Assembly (NCBI RefSeq): GCF_000184745.1
Contig: NC_014931.1
Location: 6,324,001 to 6,388,000 of the forward strand
Length of the DNA: 64,000 bases
From: Variovorax paradoxus EPS
GTDB lineage: Bacteria > Pseudomonadota > Gammaproteobacteria > Burkholderiales > Burkholderiaceae_C
Direction: 5' to 3'
The position numbers and the translations under genes are program-made. Position 1 is the first letter of the stretch; each line of letters begins with the position of its first letter. Shown here one piece after another: positions 27,801 to 36,149 of the stretch. Below the pieces are notes generated by a model. That model saw only the letters and a list, made by a program, of their open reading frames with translations, ran no database searches and had not been told where the DNA came from.

Positions 27801-28277
27801 ATGGAAAGCATTGACAAGTTCGACCTCTCAATCCTGCAAGAACTGCAGGCCGATGGCCGCCTCACGAATGCCGAGCTTGCGCAGCGCGTCGGGCTCTCGG
27901 CGGCGCCCTGCTGGCGGCGGGTGCGGGCGCTGGAGGAAGCCGGCTTCATCAAGGGCTACCGCGCCGAGATCGACCGCCACAAGATAGGGCTGGGCGTGCT
28001 CGCCTTCGTGCGCGTGGACACCGAGCGCGTCACCAACGAAGCCACCCGCAAGCTGGAAGACGCGATCCGCAAGATGCCCGAAGTGGTGGCCTGCCACTAC
28101 ATCAGCGGCACCGGCACCTTCGAGCTGCAGGTGGTGGCGCAGGACCTGAACGGTTTTTCGGCCTTTGCGCGGCAGCACCTGATGAACCTGCCGAACGTGA
28201 AGGACCTGCACACGAGCTTCTCGCTGGGGGAGGTGAAGGCGAGCAGCGCGTTGCCGCTGGGGCATCTGGCGAAGTAG
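27801..28277 (+). CDS. Lrp/AsnC-family regulator
   Basis: A 158-aa Lrp/AsnC protein. The HTH is at residues 5-55 (IDKFDLSILQELQADGRL, then GLSAAPCWRRVRALEEAG) and the RAM domain covers 65-145. The ATG at 27801 starts the standard N-terminus; an in-frame reading from 27714 is rejected. It is divergent from the indolepyruvate oxidoreductase with a 180-bp shared gap, so it probably senses an aromatic or branched amino acid and controls that gene. A weak GCGTT/AACGC inverted repeat (27743-27765) in the gap is a possible site. A hairpin follows the stop. Confidence 0.92.
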   Translation: MESIDKFDLSILQELQADGRLTNAELAQRVGLSAAPCWRRVRALEEAGFIKGYRAEIDRHKIGLGVLAFVRVDTERVTNEATRKLEDAIRKMPEVVACHYISGTGTFELQVVAQDLNGFSAFARQHLMNLPNVKDLHTSFSLGEVKASSALPLGHLAK

Positions 28278-28293
28278 CGGCGCATGACATTTG

Positions 28294-28312
28294 CCCGCTT
28301 CGCGCGGGTTTT
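28294..28312 (+). terminator. Short hairpin terminator after the Lrp gene
   Basis: CCCGC-TTCGC-GCGGG followed by TTTTG begins 17 bp after the Lrp stop. The stem is only 5 bp but GC-only, with a T-run, so it is a plausible rho-independent terminator. Confidence 0.55.
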
Positions 28313-28428
28313 GTGCGCGCCCCGCATGCAGGGGTGACCATTGTTGGCATTGCGAAATCGGTGAGCCGACAAGACTGTGGAAACCAGACCGGGACGGGCC
28401 CGGCCTTCCACTTTCTTCTCACGGTCGC

Positions 28429-30861
28429 ATGATCCTCAGCCCACCCTTTCTGCCTGCCCGCACGTCGCAATCCGAAGCCGCCTGGCTCGACGCCGCCATG
28501 GCGCAGCCCACCTCCCGGCTCTCCAACACCAATGCCGCCGAAGGCTCCTTTCCCCTCAGCCTCCGGCTGGGCTGGCACAACGGCATCCACATCCAGGCAC
28601 CGCAGGCCGCGGGCGCGTACCTGCCGGTGCGCGCCGTTGCCGACGGGACCGTCGTCTTCGTGCATCCGCCGACCGCGCCCAACAACGACGTCAACCACGC
28701 GCTCAACTACAACCCGTTCAACGCGGGCACGCCCAGCCCCGCGTGGACCAGCGATGGCTTCGTCGTCATCGCGCACAAGGGCGAGATCGGGGCGGCGGGT
28801 GCGGTGGCGACCGAGTTCGTCTACTTCAGCGCGTGCATGCACCTGGGGAGCCTCGCCAACCACGCCAGGACGCGCCAGCCGCTGAAGGCCGGCGACGTCG
28901 TCTTTCGCAAGGAAGCGCTGGGCACGCCGGGACAGATCTACGGCCACGACGGGCAGGTCCATTTCGAGGTCTGCTGCGACGAGGCGAACCTCGAGAAGCT
29001 CACCACCCGCAAGCGGGACTGGGCCGATCCGCTGGCGCCCCAGCCGCCGACGGCCAACGGCCGCACCGACGCCGTCTTCGGGAGCCTCTACATCTACCTG
29101 CCCGCGGGCACGCCAACGCGCGCGAGCCAGCCGACCAGCCACTTGCGTTCGGCCGTCCACGCAGGCGGCGCAGCGAGCGCAGCCACCGACTTCTTCCTGC
29201 CCGACACCTTGCGCGCCGCGCAGTGGGTGCAGATCACTTATGAGCACGGCAGCGCGATCCTCGCCAGCTGCGACAGGCTGGGCGCGCCGATCGGCCAACC
29301 CCGCAACGACAGCCGCTACGACTACATCACCGTTGCCACCATGCGCCCCGGCGCCTCGCAGAGCTTCGAGTACGACCTGTCCGCCGTCGCCAACGACCGC
29401 CACGGCTCGCTCGATGCCGCCACCCAAGCCTTGAGCAGCCCGAGCGGCTGGTACGAACTGCTGCGCTTCGGCCGCAACCTGGGCCCCGACGCATTGCCCG
29501 CCAACGCCGCCCACTGGCGCAAGGTCGTCACGCCGGACGGCGGGCTCTGGGTCGATCTCAATGCGCCCGGCACCTTCAAGTTCAGCGACGCCGATTTCCT
29601 GGCGATCACGGGCTGGAACTGCTTCGACGACGACCCGACCCCGACCGACCAGCGTTGCGATTCACTGCGCATGAAGACGCTGATCCGCGATCCGGACCGG
29701 ACCAATGAGGGGCGCATGGAACGGGCGCAGTTGGCCCGGCGATTGGGAGAACCCGAGGTGCGCAACAAGCTGCGCCGGACGATCTGCAAGTTTCCGAGCG
29801 AGTGGGACCAGAAGGATGTCGAGAAACGGTACGGCTGGCTGGAGACGGAGGACTTCAAGTCAACGGACGATGACGCGACGGGAGCGCAGAAATGGGAGCG
29901 GTTTGTGAAGCACGCGAAGGCGGTCACGTTTCTTGAATTACCGGAGGCGTTTCTGAAGGCGGATTGGCGGTTTCATCCGAGGGAATTCGTGGGGCATATG
30001 AGGAAATGCGGGTGGTTGAGTTGCAGTGAAATAGAGCAAATTTACAAAAGCCACGATCTCCGCAACAACAATCCCGCCAGATTCGATGCCATCAGGAAAT
30101 ATCAAATTTCACTGAATTTAATGACGCGCAAATATCTGCTGAATACATCAAAAAGATTGCCTCATATTTTGGGCCAAGGCGCGGAAGAATCCAGTTTTTT
30201 AACAGCAATGCAAGAAGACTCCATGACCGGCAGTGCGGTGAATGGAGAGGTTCACGGAAAGGTTGGTGGAAAAGACCCGCAATCCCTGCGCAACGAACTC
30301 GATTTCGGCCATTGGTGGGGCTTCAGCCCGAATGAAAGAGTGGATTGGTACGGATCAAAGAAATTCAATAGCAAGGGACTTCTGATTGCCAGCTCGTACA
30401 ACTGGAGAATGGGCAACCTCGGAGATCCGGACGCTCAAAAATTTCGAGGCAGAGGATTCAAGCAATTAACGGGCAGGCTCAACTACGTTCAATATTGGGT
30501 ATACCGCGGGTGGTTGACCAGAAGCAGTTTTGACAATCATTGGTGGACCGATCCGCAATATGTGGCAAGAAACGTCCGAGGAATGACCAAAACCCCAGGC
30601 GTTGTTGATAACCCCGAAGTCGTTGGAACATCAATTTACAACTGCATGGATGCCGGAGGCTGGTATATGACATTTCAGCGTCCTGACGTGCTCCGTGCAA
30701 TGGACGGCGACATGGATTATTTGGCTGCCAGCATCAGCGAATTGGCGCAAGAAACGACGGCATCCAAAGCGGTCACGCTTGCCATCAATGGCGGAGAAAT
30801 CGCTTGGGACAGGCGACTGAAAAACACAAGGGCCGCCAAGGAAATAATTCTCGACCAATGA
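28429..30861 (+). CDS. Putative secreted peptidoglycan hydrolase: degenerate M23-like module plus GH19 lysozyme-like domain
   Basis: An 810-aa protein without a signal peptide. Residues about 45-185 resemble an M23/LytM fold (WHNGIHIQAP, VRAVADGTVVFV, FSACMHLGSL, GQVHFEV). The HxGxD motif is H50-N-G-I-H54, and the final HxH is Q176-V-H178, so the peptidase centre is altered. The C-terminus, about 570-810, is GH19/endolysin-like: GQGAEESSF (candidate catalytic E586/E587) and RGRGFKQLTGRLNY (673-686). The DNA is GC-rich to about 29700 and clearly AT-richer from about 30000, though the frame is unbroken. A signal-peptide gene follows after 9 bp. The layout fits an antibacterial wall-degrading effector, perhaps type VI-exported. 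No VgrG, PAAR or Hcp is in view. The start codon is uncertain. Confidence 0.8.
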   Translation: MILSPPFLPARTSQSEAAWLDAAMAQPTSRLSNTNAAEGSFPLSLRLGWHNGIHIQAPQAAGAYLPVRAVADGTVVFVHPPTAPNNDVNHALNYNPFNAGTPSPAWTSDGFVVIAHKGEIGAAGAVATEFVYFSACMHLGSLANHARTRQPLKAGDVVFRKEALGTPGQIYGHDGQVHFEVCCDEANLEKLTTRKRDWADPLAPQPPTANGRTDAVFGSLYIYLPAGTPTRASQPTSHLRSAVHAGGAASAATDFFLPDTLRAAQWVQITYEHGSAILASCDRLGAPIGQPRNDSRYDYITVATMRPGASQSFEYDLSAVANDRHGSLDAATQALSSPSGWYELLRFGRNLGPDALPANAAHWRKVVTPDGGLWVDLNAPGTFKFSDADFLAITGWNCFDDDPTPTDQRCDSLRMKTLIRDPDRTNEGRMERAQLARRLGEPEVRNKLRRTICKFPSEWDQKDVEKRYGWLETEDFKSTDDDATGAQKWERFVKHAKAVTFLELPEAFLKADWRFHPREFVGHMRKCGWLSCSEIEQIYKSHDLRNNNPARFDAIRKYQISLNLMTRKYLLNTSKRLPHILGQGAEESSFLTAMQEDSMTGSAVNGEVHGKVGGKDPQSLRNELDFGHWWGFSPNERVDWYGSKKFNSKGLLIASSYNWRMGNLGDPDAQKFRGRGFKQLTGRLNYVQYWVYRGWLTRSSFDNHWWTDPQYVARNVRGMTKTPGVVDNPEVVGTSIYNCMDAGGWYMTFQRPDVLRAMDGDMDYLAASISELAQETTASKAVTLAINGGEIAWDRRLKNTRAAKEIILDQ

Positions 30862-30870
30862 GATCAAAAA

Positions 30871-31593
30871 ATGCTGAAAAAAACAATCCTTGTCGCATCT
30901 TTTTTTATGGCGCATTCATTTTGCCTGTCGCAGGAAATAAGCGCATTAAAAATCGACCGGAAAATTTTGAAGCTGAGCAAAAATGCAGGATCTTTATCCT
31001 GCCAGGTCAATCTGGATTTCGATGGATTTCGATACTCAGGCGATCGCCAATTCTTGATTTTCAAACAGATCAAAAAGGGCTTTTACGCTCCTTTTTACAC
31101 GGATTTCATCAAATTGACCGATGCGTACGATCAATGCAAAAAATCCTCGCGAATCCGAACATTGCACGATCCAGCCGGCGAAAATATTCTGGACATCAAT
31201 GCAGCGGGCCAAATTTACATGACCTATTTGGAAGACATGCACCACATCGGCGGAGGCACATTGGCCACTCGGGTTTCTTATGCGGTCAGGCGCCTGCCTG
31301 GCTCAAAGGAAATCATGTTCCCATTCAGCGTCAGAAAAAATGAGTCCGATGAAAAGGCGATGCAAAGAATAGGTCGCACCGGAGGTATGTCATCTTATGA
31401 ATTCGGAACTGCTCCAGATGGCATTCGCCTGATATCAAAAAATGGAAAATATATCGCGCCTGCCGGAATTCGGTGTGACGAAGAAAAGCCTTATGAAGAT
31501 GTTTGGAACGTCGATACACGAAGAAAAATTTCCGCAAAAGAAATTGAAGCGCTGAAGCGCAAGAACATCCAATGTGAAGATCTTTTTGACTGA
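30871..31593 (+). CDS. Exported protein, candidate periplasmic immunity protein
   Basis: A 240-aa protein I do not recognise by family. MLKKTILVASFFMAHSFCLS is a clear Sec signal peptide, so the product is periplasmic. The mature part is Lys/Ile-rich and beta-like, with a few Cys (QCKKSS, IRCDEE, IQCEDLFD) that could form disulfides. It starts 9 bp after the GH19 protein's stop and shares its low GC, unlike the flanking genes. A periplasmic protein coupled to a wall-degrading toxin is the usual form of an immunity protein. It has no Imm or lysozyme-inhibitor motif I can name. Confidence 0.7.
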   Translation: MLKKTILVASFFMAHSFCLSQEISALKIDRKILKLSKNAGSLSCQVNLDFDGFRYSGDRQFLIFKQIKKGFYAPFYTDFIKLTDAYDQCKKSSRIRTLHDPAGENILDINAAGQIYMTYLEDMHHIGGGTLATRVSYAVRRLPGSKEIMFPFSVRKNESDEKAMQRIGRTGGMSSYEFGTAPDGIRLISKNGKYIAPAGIRCDEEKPYEDVWNVDTRRKISAKEIEALKRKNIQCEDLFD

Positions 31594-31695
31594 CCGCCCA
31601 TGGCCAGCAACGCGCCGACGCTCCTGCCAGCCTGAAATCTTCCTGAGCGGTATGCGAGCATTCGCCCCATCACCGACACAAGAAGAGGGAGCCGC

Positions 31696-32529
31696 ATGAA
31701 TCTCGACCCCAGCCGCCGCGCACTGGACCATCTGCAGCAAATCCGCCTGCTCACCGACGCCGAACACGCAGCCGCCGCCAACGATCCCGAGTTGCCCAAC
31801 GCCCTGTTTCGCACGCCGGCCGAAGCGCTCGCCTGGGTCGTCGCCCGCGAAATCATTCCTCAGGCGCAACTCGCCGATCTACCCACCCGCGCCGCAGGCA
31901 CAGGCCAGGAGAACGAAGCCCAGGCCATTGTTTCCGAGGCCACCGACCTCATCAGCGGCGAGTTCCCTCTGCCGCCGTGGGCGCAGTTGCACATCCGCCT
32001 GCTGGACCGCCGCGTGCACGACGGCGTCAGCGCCAACGCGCTCGACCAGTTGATGGCCCTGCAATTGATCGACGCGGCGCAGCACTCGCACAGCCTCTCG
32101 ATGCTGCCCACCCACGAGGAAGCCTGGGCCGCGCCCGATTCGCCGTCCGCCACGCTCGCCTGGACGGTGCTCCGGGCGGGCGCGCTGAGCGCGGATGACC
32201 TGAAGGCGCTGGCCGGCCGTACGGCGCATGACGAGATCGTCGCGGACGCCATGGCCCGCGTGGCCGGCGCGCGGACGGAGATGCGAACGACGAAGACCAC
32301 GACGACGTTCTCCGTCGATTCGATGGACTTCACCACCTCGTCGTCTTCGTCGACGTCTTCCTTGCCGTCCGTGCCGTTCGCGTTGCCGCCGTCTTCCAGC
32401 TCGCAGACGCGGACCTTCACCTGGACGTCGTCGTCGGCGCCAGGGCCTGCCACGAGCAGCTGGAAAAAGAAGGTGATCGGCGCCGTCGTGATCGCGCTGG
32501 TCGCGCTCTACTTTCTCTTCGTTCGCTGA
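31696..32529 (+). CDS. Tail-anchored protein of unknown function with an internal repeat
   Basis: A 277-aa protein I cannot assign. Two similar helical segments are visible (IRLLTDAEHAAAANDPELPN, about 16-60, and LQLIDAAQHSHSLSMLP, about 115-165), each followed by an A-W-x-V-x-R-A/E-x-x-x-x-x-x-x-L pattern, suggesting an internal duplication. A Ser/Thr/Pro-rich linker (about 195-250) leads to a C-terminal basic residue cluster and one membrane helix (VIGAVVIALVALYFLFVR) ending the chain, so it is probably tail-anchored in the inner membrane. Its GC is native-like. It follows the immunity-like gene by 102 bp; a functional link is unproven. Confidence 0.7.
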   Translation: MNLDPSRRALDHLQQIRLLTDAEHAAAANDPELPNALFRTPAEALAWVVAREIIPQAQLADLPTRAAGTGQENEAQAIVSEATDLISGEFPLPPWAQLHIRLLDRRVHDGVSANALDQLMALQLIDAAQHSHSLSMLPTHEEAWAAPDSPSATLAWTVLRAGALSADDLKALAGRTAHDEIVADAMARVAGARTEMRTTKTTTTFSVDSMDFTTSSSSSTSSLPSVPFALPPSSSSQTRTFTWTSSSAPGPATSSWKKKVIGAVVIALVALYFLFVR

Positions 32530-32556
32530 AGAGAAAAAGGCGACCGGCGCGACCGG

Positions 32557-34245
32557 TCAGCGCCGCTCGGCGCGGCTCGCATCGCGCGTCGCGCGGAATT
32601 CCGATCCCTGTCCCCATTCCGGCCAGCGCTTGCTGTTGGCCAGCGTCTCTCCCACGCGATAAAGCAGCGGCAGGTCGTGCGCCATGCCGGTGAAGGACCA
32701 GTCGACCTTCCATTCGTCGGCCGGCTGGTGGTAGCGCTCGGCGGTGTAGGCCTTGGCGGACGCTTCGCCGGCCGCGAGGCCGCCTTCCACCCAGTCGTTG
32801 CCCGAGGCGAACGAGAGCGCCGGCACGCCGCGCTTGGCAAAGGAGAAATGGTCGGAGCGGAAGAAGTAGCCGGCCTCGGGGTGCGGGTCCGGCGCATAGG
32901 CCAAGCCGAAGCCCTTGGCCTGCTCGACCAGCAGGTCCTGCAGCTGCGAAACCGCACTGCCCGAGGTGCTGAAGTTGCGCGCCGGGCCTTCAGGGCTGAG
33001 CGCGTCCATGTTGATGACGGCGACGGTTTTAGCCAGCGGGTACAGCGGCTTGGCGCCGTAGAACTCGGAGCCCAGCAGGCCGCGCTCCTCGGCCGTCACG
33101 GCCAGGAAGACGACGGAGCGCTCGGGCTTCTTCGGCGCGCTGGCGAAGGCGCGGCCCATCTCGATGAGCGCGGCGAGGCCGGTGCCGTTGTCGACCGCGC
33201 CGTTGTAGATCCTGTCGCCCTTGGCATCGGGCGCGCCGACGCCCAGGTGGTCCCAATGGGCGCTGTAGATCACGGTTTCGCCGGGGCGCTGGCGGCCTTC
33301 GACGCGGCCGACCACGTTCTTCGAAACGATCACCTGCCGGTCGATCGCGTACTCGGCCGTGAGGCTCGCATCCTTCAGCACCTGCGACTGGAACTCGCGC
33401 GTCTGCGCGAGCTTCTTCTGCGCCTCGAAGTCCAGTCCCGCGCGGCGCAGCAGCTCCACGGCTACGTCGCGCTGGATCCACGCCTCCAGCTTCGGATGCA
33501 CCGCGGCGGGCTGGTCGCGCTCGATGTCGAGCATGGTCGCGGTGTTGGAGTTCTTCACCGTGGCCCAGCCGTACGCGGCGGGCGCGGTCTCGTGCACGAT
33601 CAGCACGCCCAGGGCGCCGCGGCGCGCGGCCTCCTCGAACTTGTAGGTCCAGCGGCCGTAGTAGGTCATGGCCTTGCCGCCGAAGTCGCCCGTGCCGTTT
33701 GCACCGGTTTCGAAATCGGGGTCGTTGACCAGCACCACGGCGATCTTGCCCTTGAGGTCGACGCCCTTGTAGTCGTCCCAGCGCCGCTCGGGCGCGCTCA
33801 CGCCATAGCCCACGAAGACCAGCGGCGCCTGCTGGATCGAGACCGAGGTCGAGCCGTCCATCGCGGCGCGCACCGCGATCTGCTCGCCCTGCACCAGCGC
33901 ATCGCGCTGCGTGCCTACCTGCAGCGAGAACTGCGGCGTGCCGCGGAAATCGGTCTTCACCAGCGGCACCGACTGCGTCCAGCCGCGCTTGCCGCCTTCG
34001 AGGTCGCCGCCGGGCACGAGGCCCGCGGCCTTGAACTGGGCCACGAGGTAGTCGACCGTCTTGGCCTCCGCCGGCGTGGCGGGCGCGCGGCCCTCGAAGT
34101 CGTCGCCGGAGATGGTCTTCACGATCTGCGACAGGCGCTGCGGATCGAAACGCGGCGCCGGGTCGCCGGCCGCCAGCGCGCTCGTGGCGCTCCATGCCAG
34201 GCCGATGCCGCAAAGAAGAAAGGCAGGTCCGAGTCGCCGGGTCAT
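32557..34245 (-). CDS. Exported M28-family zinc aminopeptidase with PA domain
   Basis: A 562-aa peptidase with a signal peptide (cleavage near SALAA, residue 26). A protease-associated insert covers about 120-260 (FVGYGVSAPERRWDDYKGVD). The M28 core has the di-zinc ligands in order: SAHWDHLGVG (His), NGAVDNGTGL (Asp), TAEERGLLGSEF (catalytic Glu and Glu), INMDALSP (Asp) and, near the C-terminus, RYHQPADEW (His). Such periplasmic enzymes trim N-terminal residues from peptides. It is transcribed alone, converging with the tail-anchored protein gene (27 bp apart). Confidence 0.93.
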   Translation of the reverse strand: MTRRLGPAFLLCGIGLAWSATSALAAGDPAPRFDPQRLSQIVKTISGDDFEGRAPATPAEAKTVDYLVAQFKAAGLVPGGDLEGGKRGWTQSVPLVKTDFRGTPQFSLQVGTQRDALVQGEQIAVRAAMDGSTSVSIQQAPLVFVGYGVSAPERRWDDYKGVDLKGKIAVVLVNDPDFETGANGTGDFGGKAMTYYGRWTYKFEEAARRGALGVLIVHETAPAAYGWATVKNSNTATMLDIERDQPAAVHPKLEAWIQRDVAVELLRRAGLDFEAQKKLAQTREFQSQVLKDASLTAEYAIDRQVIVSKNVVGRVEGRQRPGETVIYSAHWDHLGVGAPDAKGDRIYNGAVDNGTGLAALIEMGRAFASAPKKPERSVVFLAVTAEERGLLGSEFYGAKPLYPLAKTVAVINMDALSPEGPARNFSTSGSAVSQLQDLLVEQAKGFGLAYAPDPHPEAGYFFRSDHFSFAKRGVPALSFASGNDWVEGGLAAGEASAKAYTAERYHQPADEWKVDWSFTGMAHDLPLLYRVGETLANSKRWPEWGQGSEFRATRDASRAERR

Positions 34246-34488
34246 GCAGAGCTCCTGAAAGGGGAAGCTCCGGATACTAGACAGCGCGCCACGCCACCGG
34301 GCGATGCCCCCGGGCCCGCCCGGAGAACCTTAGTTAGCCCGCGGGCAGGCGTGGAGCGAGGACTCAGTCGAAGCACTCACATTCCGCTTTGCAGAGCGGT
34401 GCGGAAGGGCGGCCGATAGCGCCAGCCTAAAATCCTCGCCCACCACATACGCATACCGCCGCGCCCCGCGGACACAGAGGACCCTCCA

Positions 34489-35262
34489 ATGAACCCCATC
34501 CGCCGCGCACTGGCCCTCGGAATTGCTGGTCTCGCAGCCGCCTCACTCACCTTCGGCGCCCAGGCCCAGACCCCGAACCGCGAACTGACCGTCGCCTCCA
34601 GCGCCACCTACGCACCCTTCGCGTTCGAGAACAAGGACAAGCAGATCGTCGGCTTCGACATCGACATCATCAACGCCATCGCCAAGCAGCAGGGCCTGAA
34701 GATCAAGGTCGTCAACACGCCGTTCACCGGCATCTTCGGCGCGCTGAACAACGGCGACGTCGACCTGGTGATCTCGGGCGTGACCATCAACGACAAGCGC
34801 AAGCAGAGCTACGACTTCACGCCGCCCTACTTCGCCGCGCGCCAACTGATCGCGTTGCCCAAGAACAGCACGGTCGCCTCGCTGAAGGACCTCGCGGGCA
34901 AGAAGATCGCCGTGGTGAGCGCCTCCACCGCCGACGACATCGCCTCGCGCGAATTCGGCAAGACCAGCCCCAACATCCGCCGCTTCGAGAGCACGCCGCT
35001 CATCATTTCGGAGCTGGCCGGCGGTGGCGTCGATGCGGCCATGGGCGACAACGGCGTCATCGCCTACCGCGTGGCGCAGCATGCGGACCTCAAGACACTG
35101 GACGACAAGTCCTTCCCCGAAGAGGGCTTCGGCATCGTGGTGAAGAAGGGCGACAAGGCGCTGCTCGACAAGCTCAGCGCGGGCCTGGCGGCCATTCGTG
35201 CGGACGGCAGCTACGCGACGATCTACAAGAAGTGGTTCAACAAGGACCCGAACGTGCGCTGA
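34489..35262 (+). CDS. Amino-acid ABC transporter substrate-binding protein
   Basis: A 257-aa periplasmic receptor of the SBP_bac_3 family (basic/polar amino acids). The signal peptide ends near GAQAQ (residue 26). Family motifs are TYAPFAFENKDKQIVGFDID, LNNGDVDLVISGVTI and YDFTPPYF. It starts the SBP-permease pair. A hairpin with a T-run just after the stop should limit read-through, raising receptor level over permease, as is usual for periplasmic binding proteins. Confidence 0.95.
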   Translation: MNPIRRALALGIAGLAAASLTFGAQAQTPNRELTVASSATYAPFAFENKDKQIVGFDIDIINAIAKQQGLKIKVVNTPFTGIFGALNNGDVDLVISGVTINDKRKQSYDFTPPYFAARQLIALPKNSTVASLKDLAGKKIAVVSASTADDIASREFGKTSPNIRRFESTPLIISELAGGGVDAAMGDNGVIAYRVAQHADLKTLDDKSFPEEGFGIVVKKGDKALLDKLSAGLAAIRADGSYATIYKKWFNKDPNVR

Positions 35263-35287
35263 GCCGCACGGCACCTGTGACCCGATC

Positions 35288-35319
35288 ACGGCCGCCCTCG
35301 AAGCGGCCGTTTGTTTTTT
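35288..35319 (+). terminator. Attenuating terminator between receptor and permease genes
   Basis: An 8-bp stem ACGGCCGC (35288-35295) / GCGGCCGT (35303-35310), loop CCTCGAA, is followed by TTGTTTTTT. It sits between the receptor stop and the permease start on the same strand, so it may act as a partial terminator or as an mRNA 3'-end stabiliser. Confidence 0.8.
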
Positions 35320-35340
35320 GAGAGTGATGACGCGAAGGCG

Positions 35341-36117
35341 ATGAATATGGAACAACCGATCCTCCTGTTTGGATGGTTCCGCTGGGACATCCTGGTCGAA
35401 TACAAGGACCTGTTCTGGCAAGGCGCATGGATGACGCTGCGCATGACGGTGGTGTGCGTGCTGCTGGGTTCGAGTTGGGGTCTCTGCCTTGCGCTCGCTC
35501 GCCTCGCGCAGCCTCGCCATGCGCCGTGGACCTGGATCGCGCGCTTCTTTTTGCGCTGGCCGGCCACGGTGTATGTGAGCTTCTTCCGGGGCACGCCGCT
35601 GTTCGTGCAGATCCTCTTGATCCACTTCGCGGTGATGCCGGTGTTCATCCATCCGACGAGCGGCATCCTGATCGACGGCGAACTCGCGCGCACCTTGAAG
35701 CAGGAGCACGGCGCGCTCATCTCGGGCGTGGTGGCGCTCACGCTCAACTCGGCGGCGTACATCTCGGAGGTGTTCCGCGCGGGCATCCAGTCGATCTCGC
35801 GCGGGCAGTTCGATGCGGGGCGCTCGATCGGTTTCTCGCCCGCGCAGGTGATGCGCTACGTGGTGCTGCCGCAGGCGTTTCGCCGCATGCTGCCGCCGCT
35901 GGGCAACAACGCGATCGCGCTCTTGAAAGATACATCGCTGGTCTCCGCCATCGGCCTGGCCGAGCTGGCGTATGCGGCGCGCACCGTGGCTGGCGCCTAT
36001 GCGCGCTACTGGGAGCCGTACCTCGCGATCTCGGTCATCTACTGGGTGATGACGCTGGTGCTGACCACGATGCTCAGAAGGCTCGAACACCGCCTCGCGC
36101 GCAGCGACCGCGGTTGA
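35341..36117 (+). CDS. Amino-acid ABC transporter permease
   Basis: A 258-aa inner-membrane permease of the HisM/GlnP type. The family EAA loop appears as ISRGQFDAGRSIGFSPAQVM, with FFRGTPLFVQILLIHF before it and NNAIALLKDTSLVSAIGLAE after. The start is taken at 35341 (MNMEQPILLFGW); the TTG at 35311 lies in the terminator's T-run. It follows the receptor by 78 bp. The ATPase normally encoded beside it is missing: the next gene is an MFS exporter 32 bp on. The subunit must come from elsewhere. Confidence 0.92.
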   Translation: MNMEQPILLFGWFRWDILVEYKDLFWQGAWMTLRMTVVCVLLGSSWGLCLALARLAQPRHAPWTWIARFFLRWPATVYVSFFRGTPLFVQILLIHFAVMPVFIHPTSGILIDGELARTLKQEHGALISGVVALTLNSAAYISEVFRAGIQSISRGQFDAGRSIGFSPAQVMRYVVLPQAFRRMLPPLGNNAIALLKDTSLVSAIGLAELAYAARTVAGAYARYWEPYLAISVIYWVMTLVLTTMLRRLEHRLARSDRG

Positions 36118-36149
36118 AGCAAGAAAGCCGCGCGCCACAATAGCGCCAC

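Noticed and set aside
28291..28428. Upstream extension of the GH19 effector gene from a TTG at 28291
   Set aside because: It would begin inside the Lrp terminator hairpin and adds a Cys/Arg-rich tail without likeness; 28429 is preferred although no strong ribosome site is seen.
28429..31593. Prophage lysis cassette
   Set aside because: No holin, spanin or phage structural gene is nearby, the protein is far longer than endolysins, and it is followed by a signal-peptide protein.
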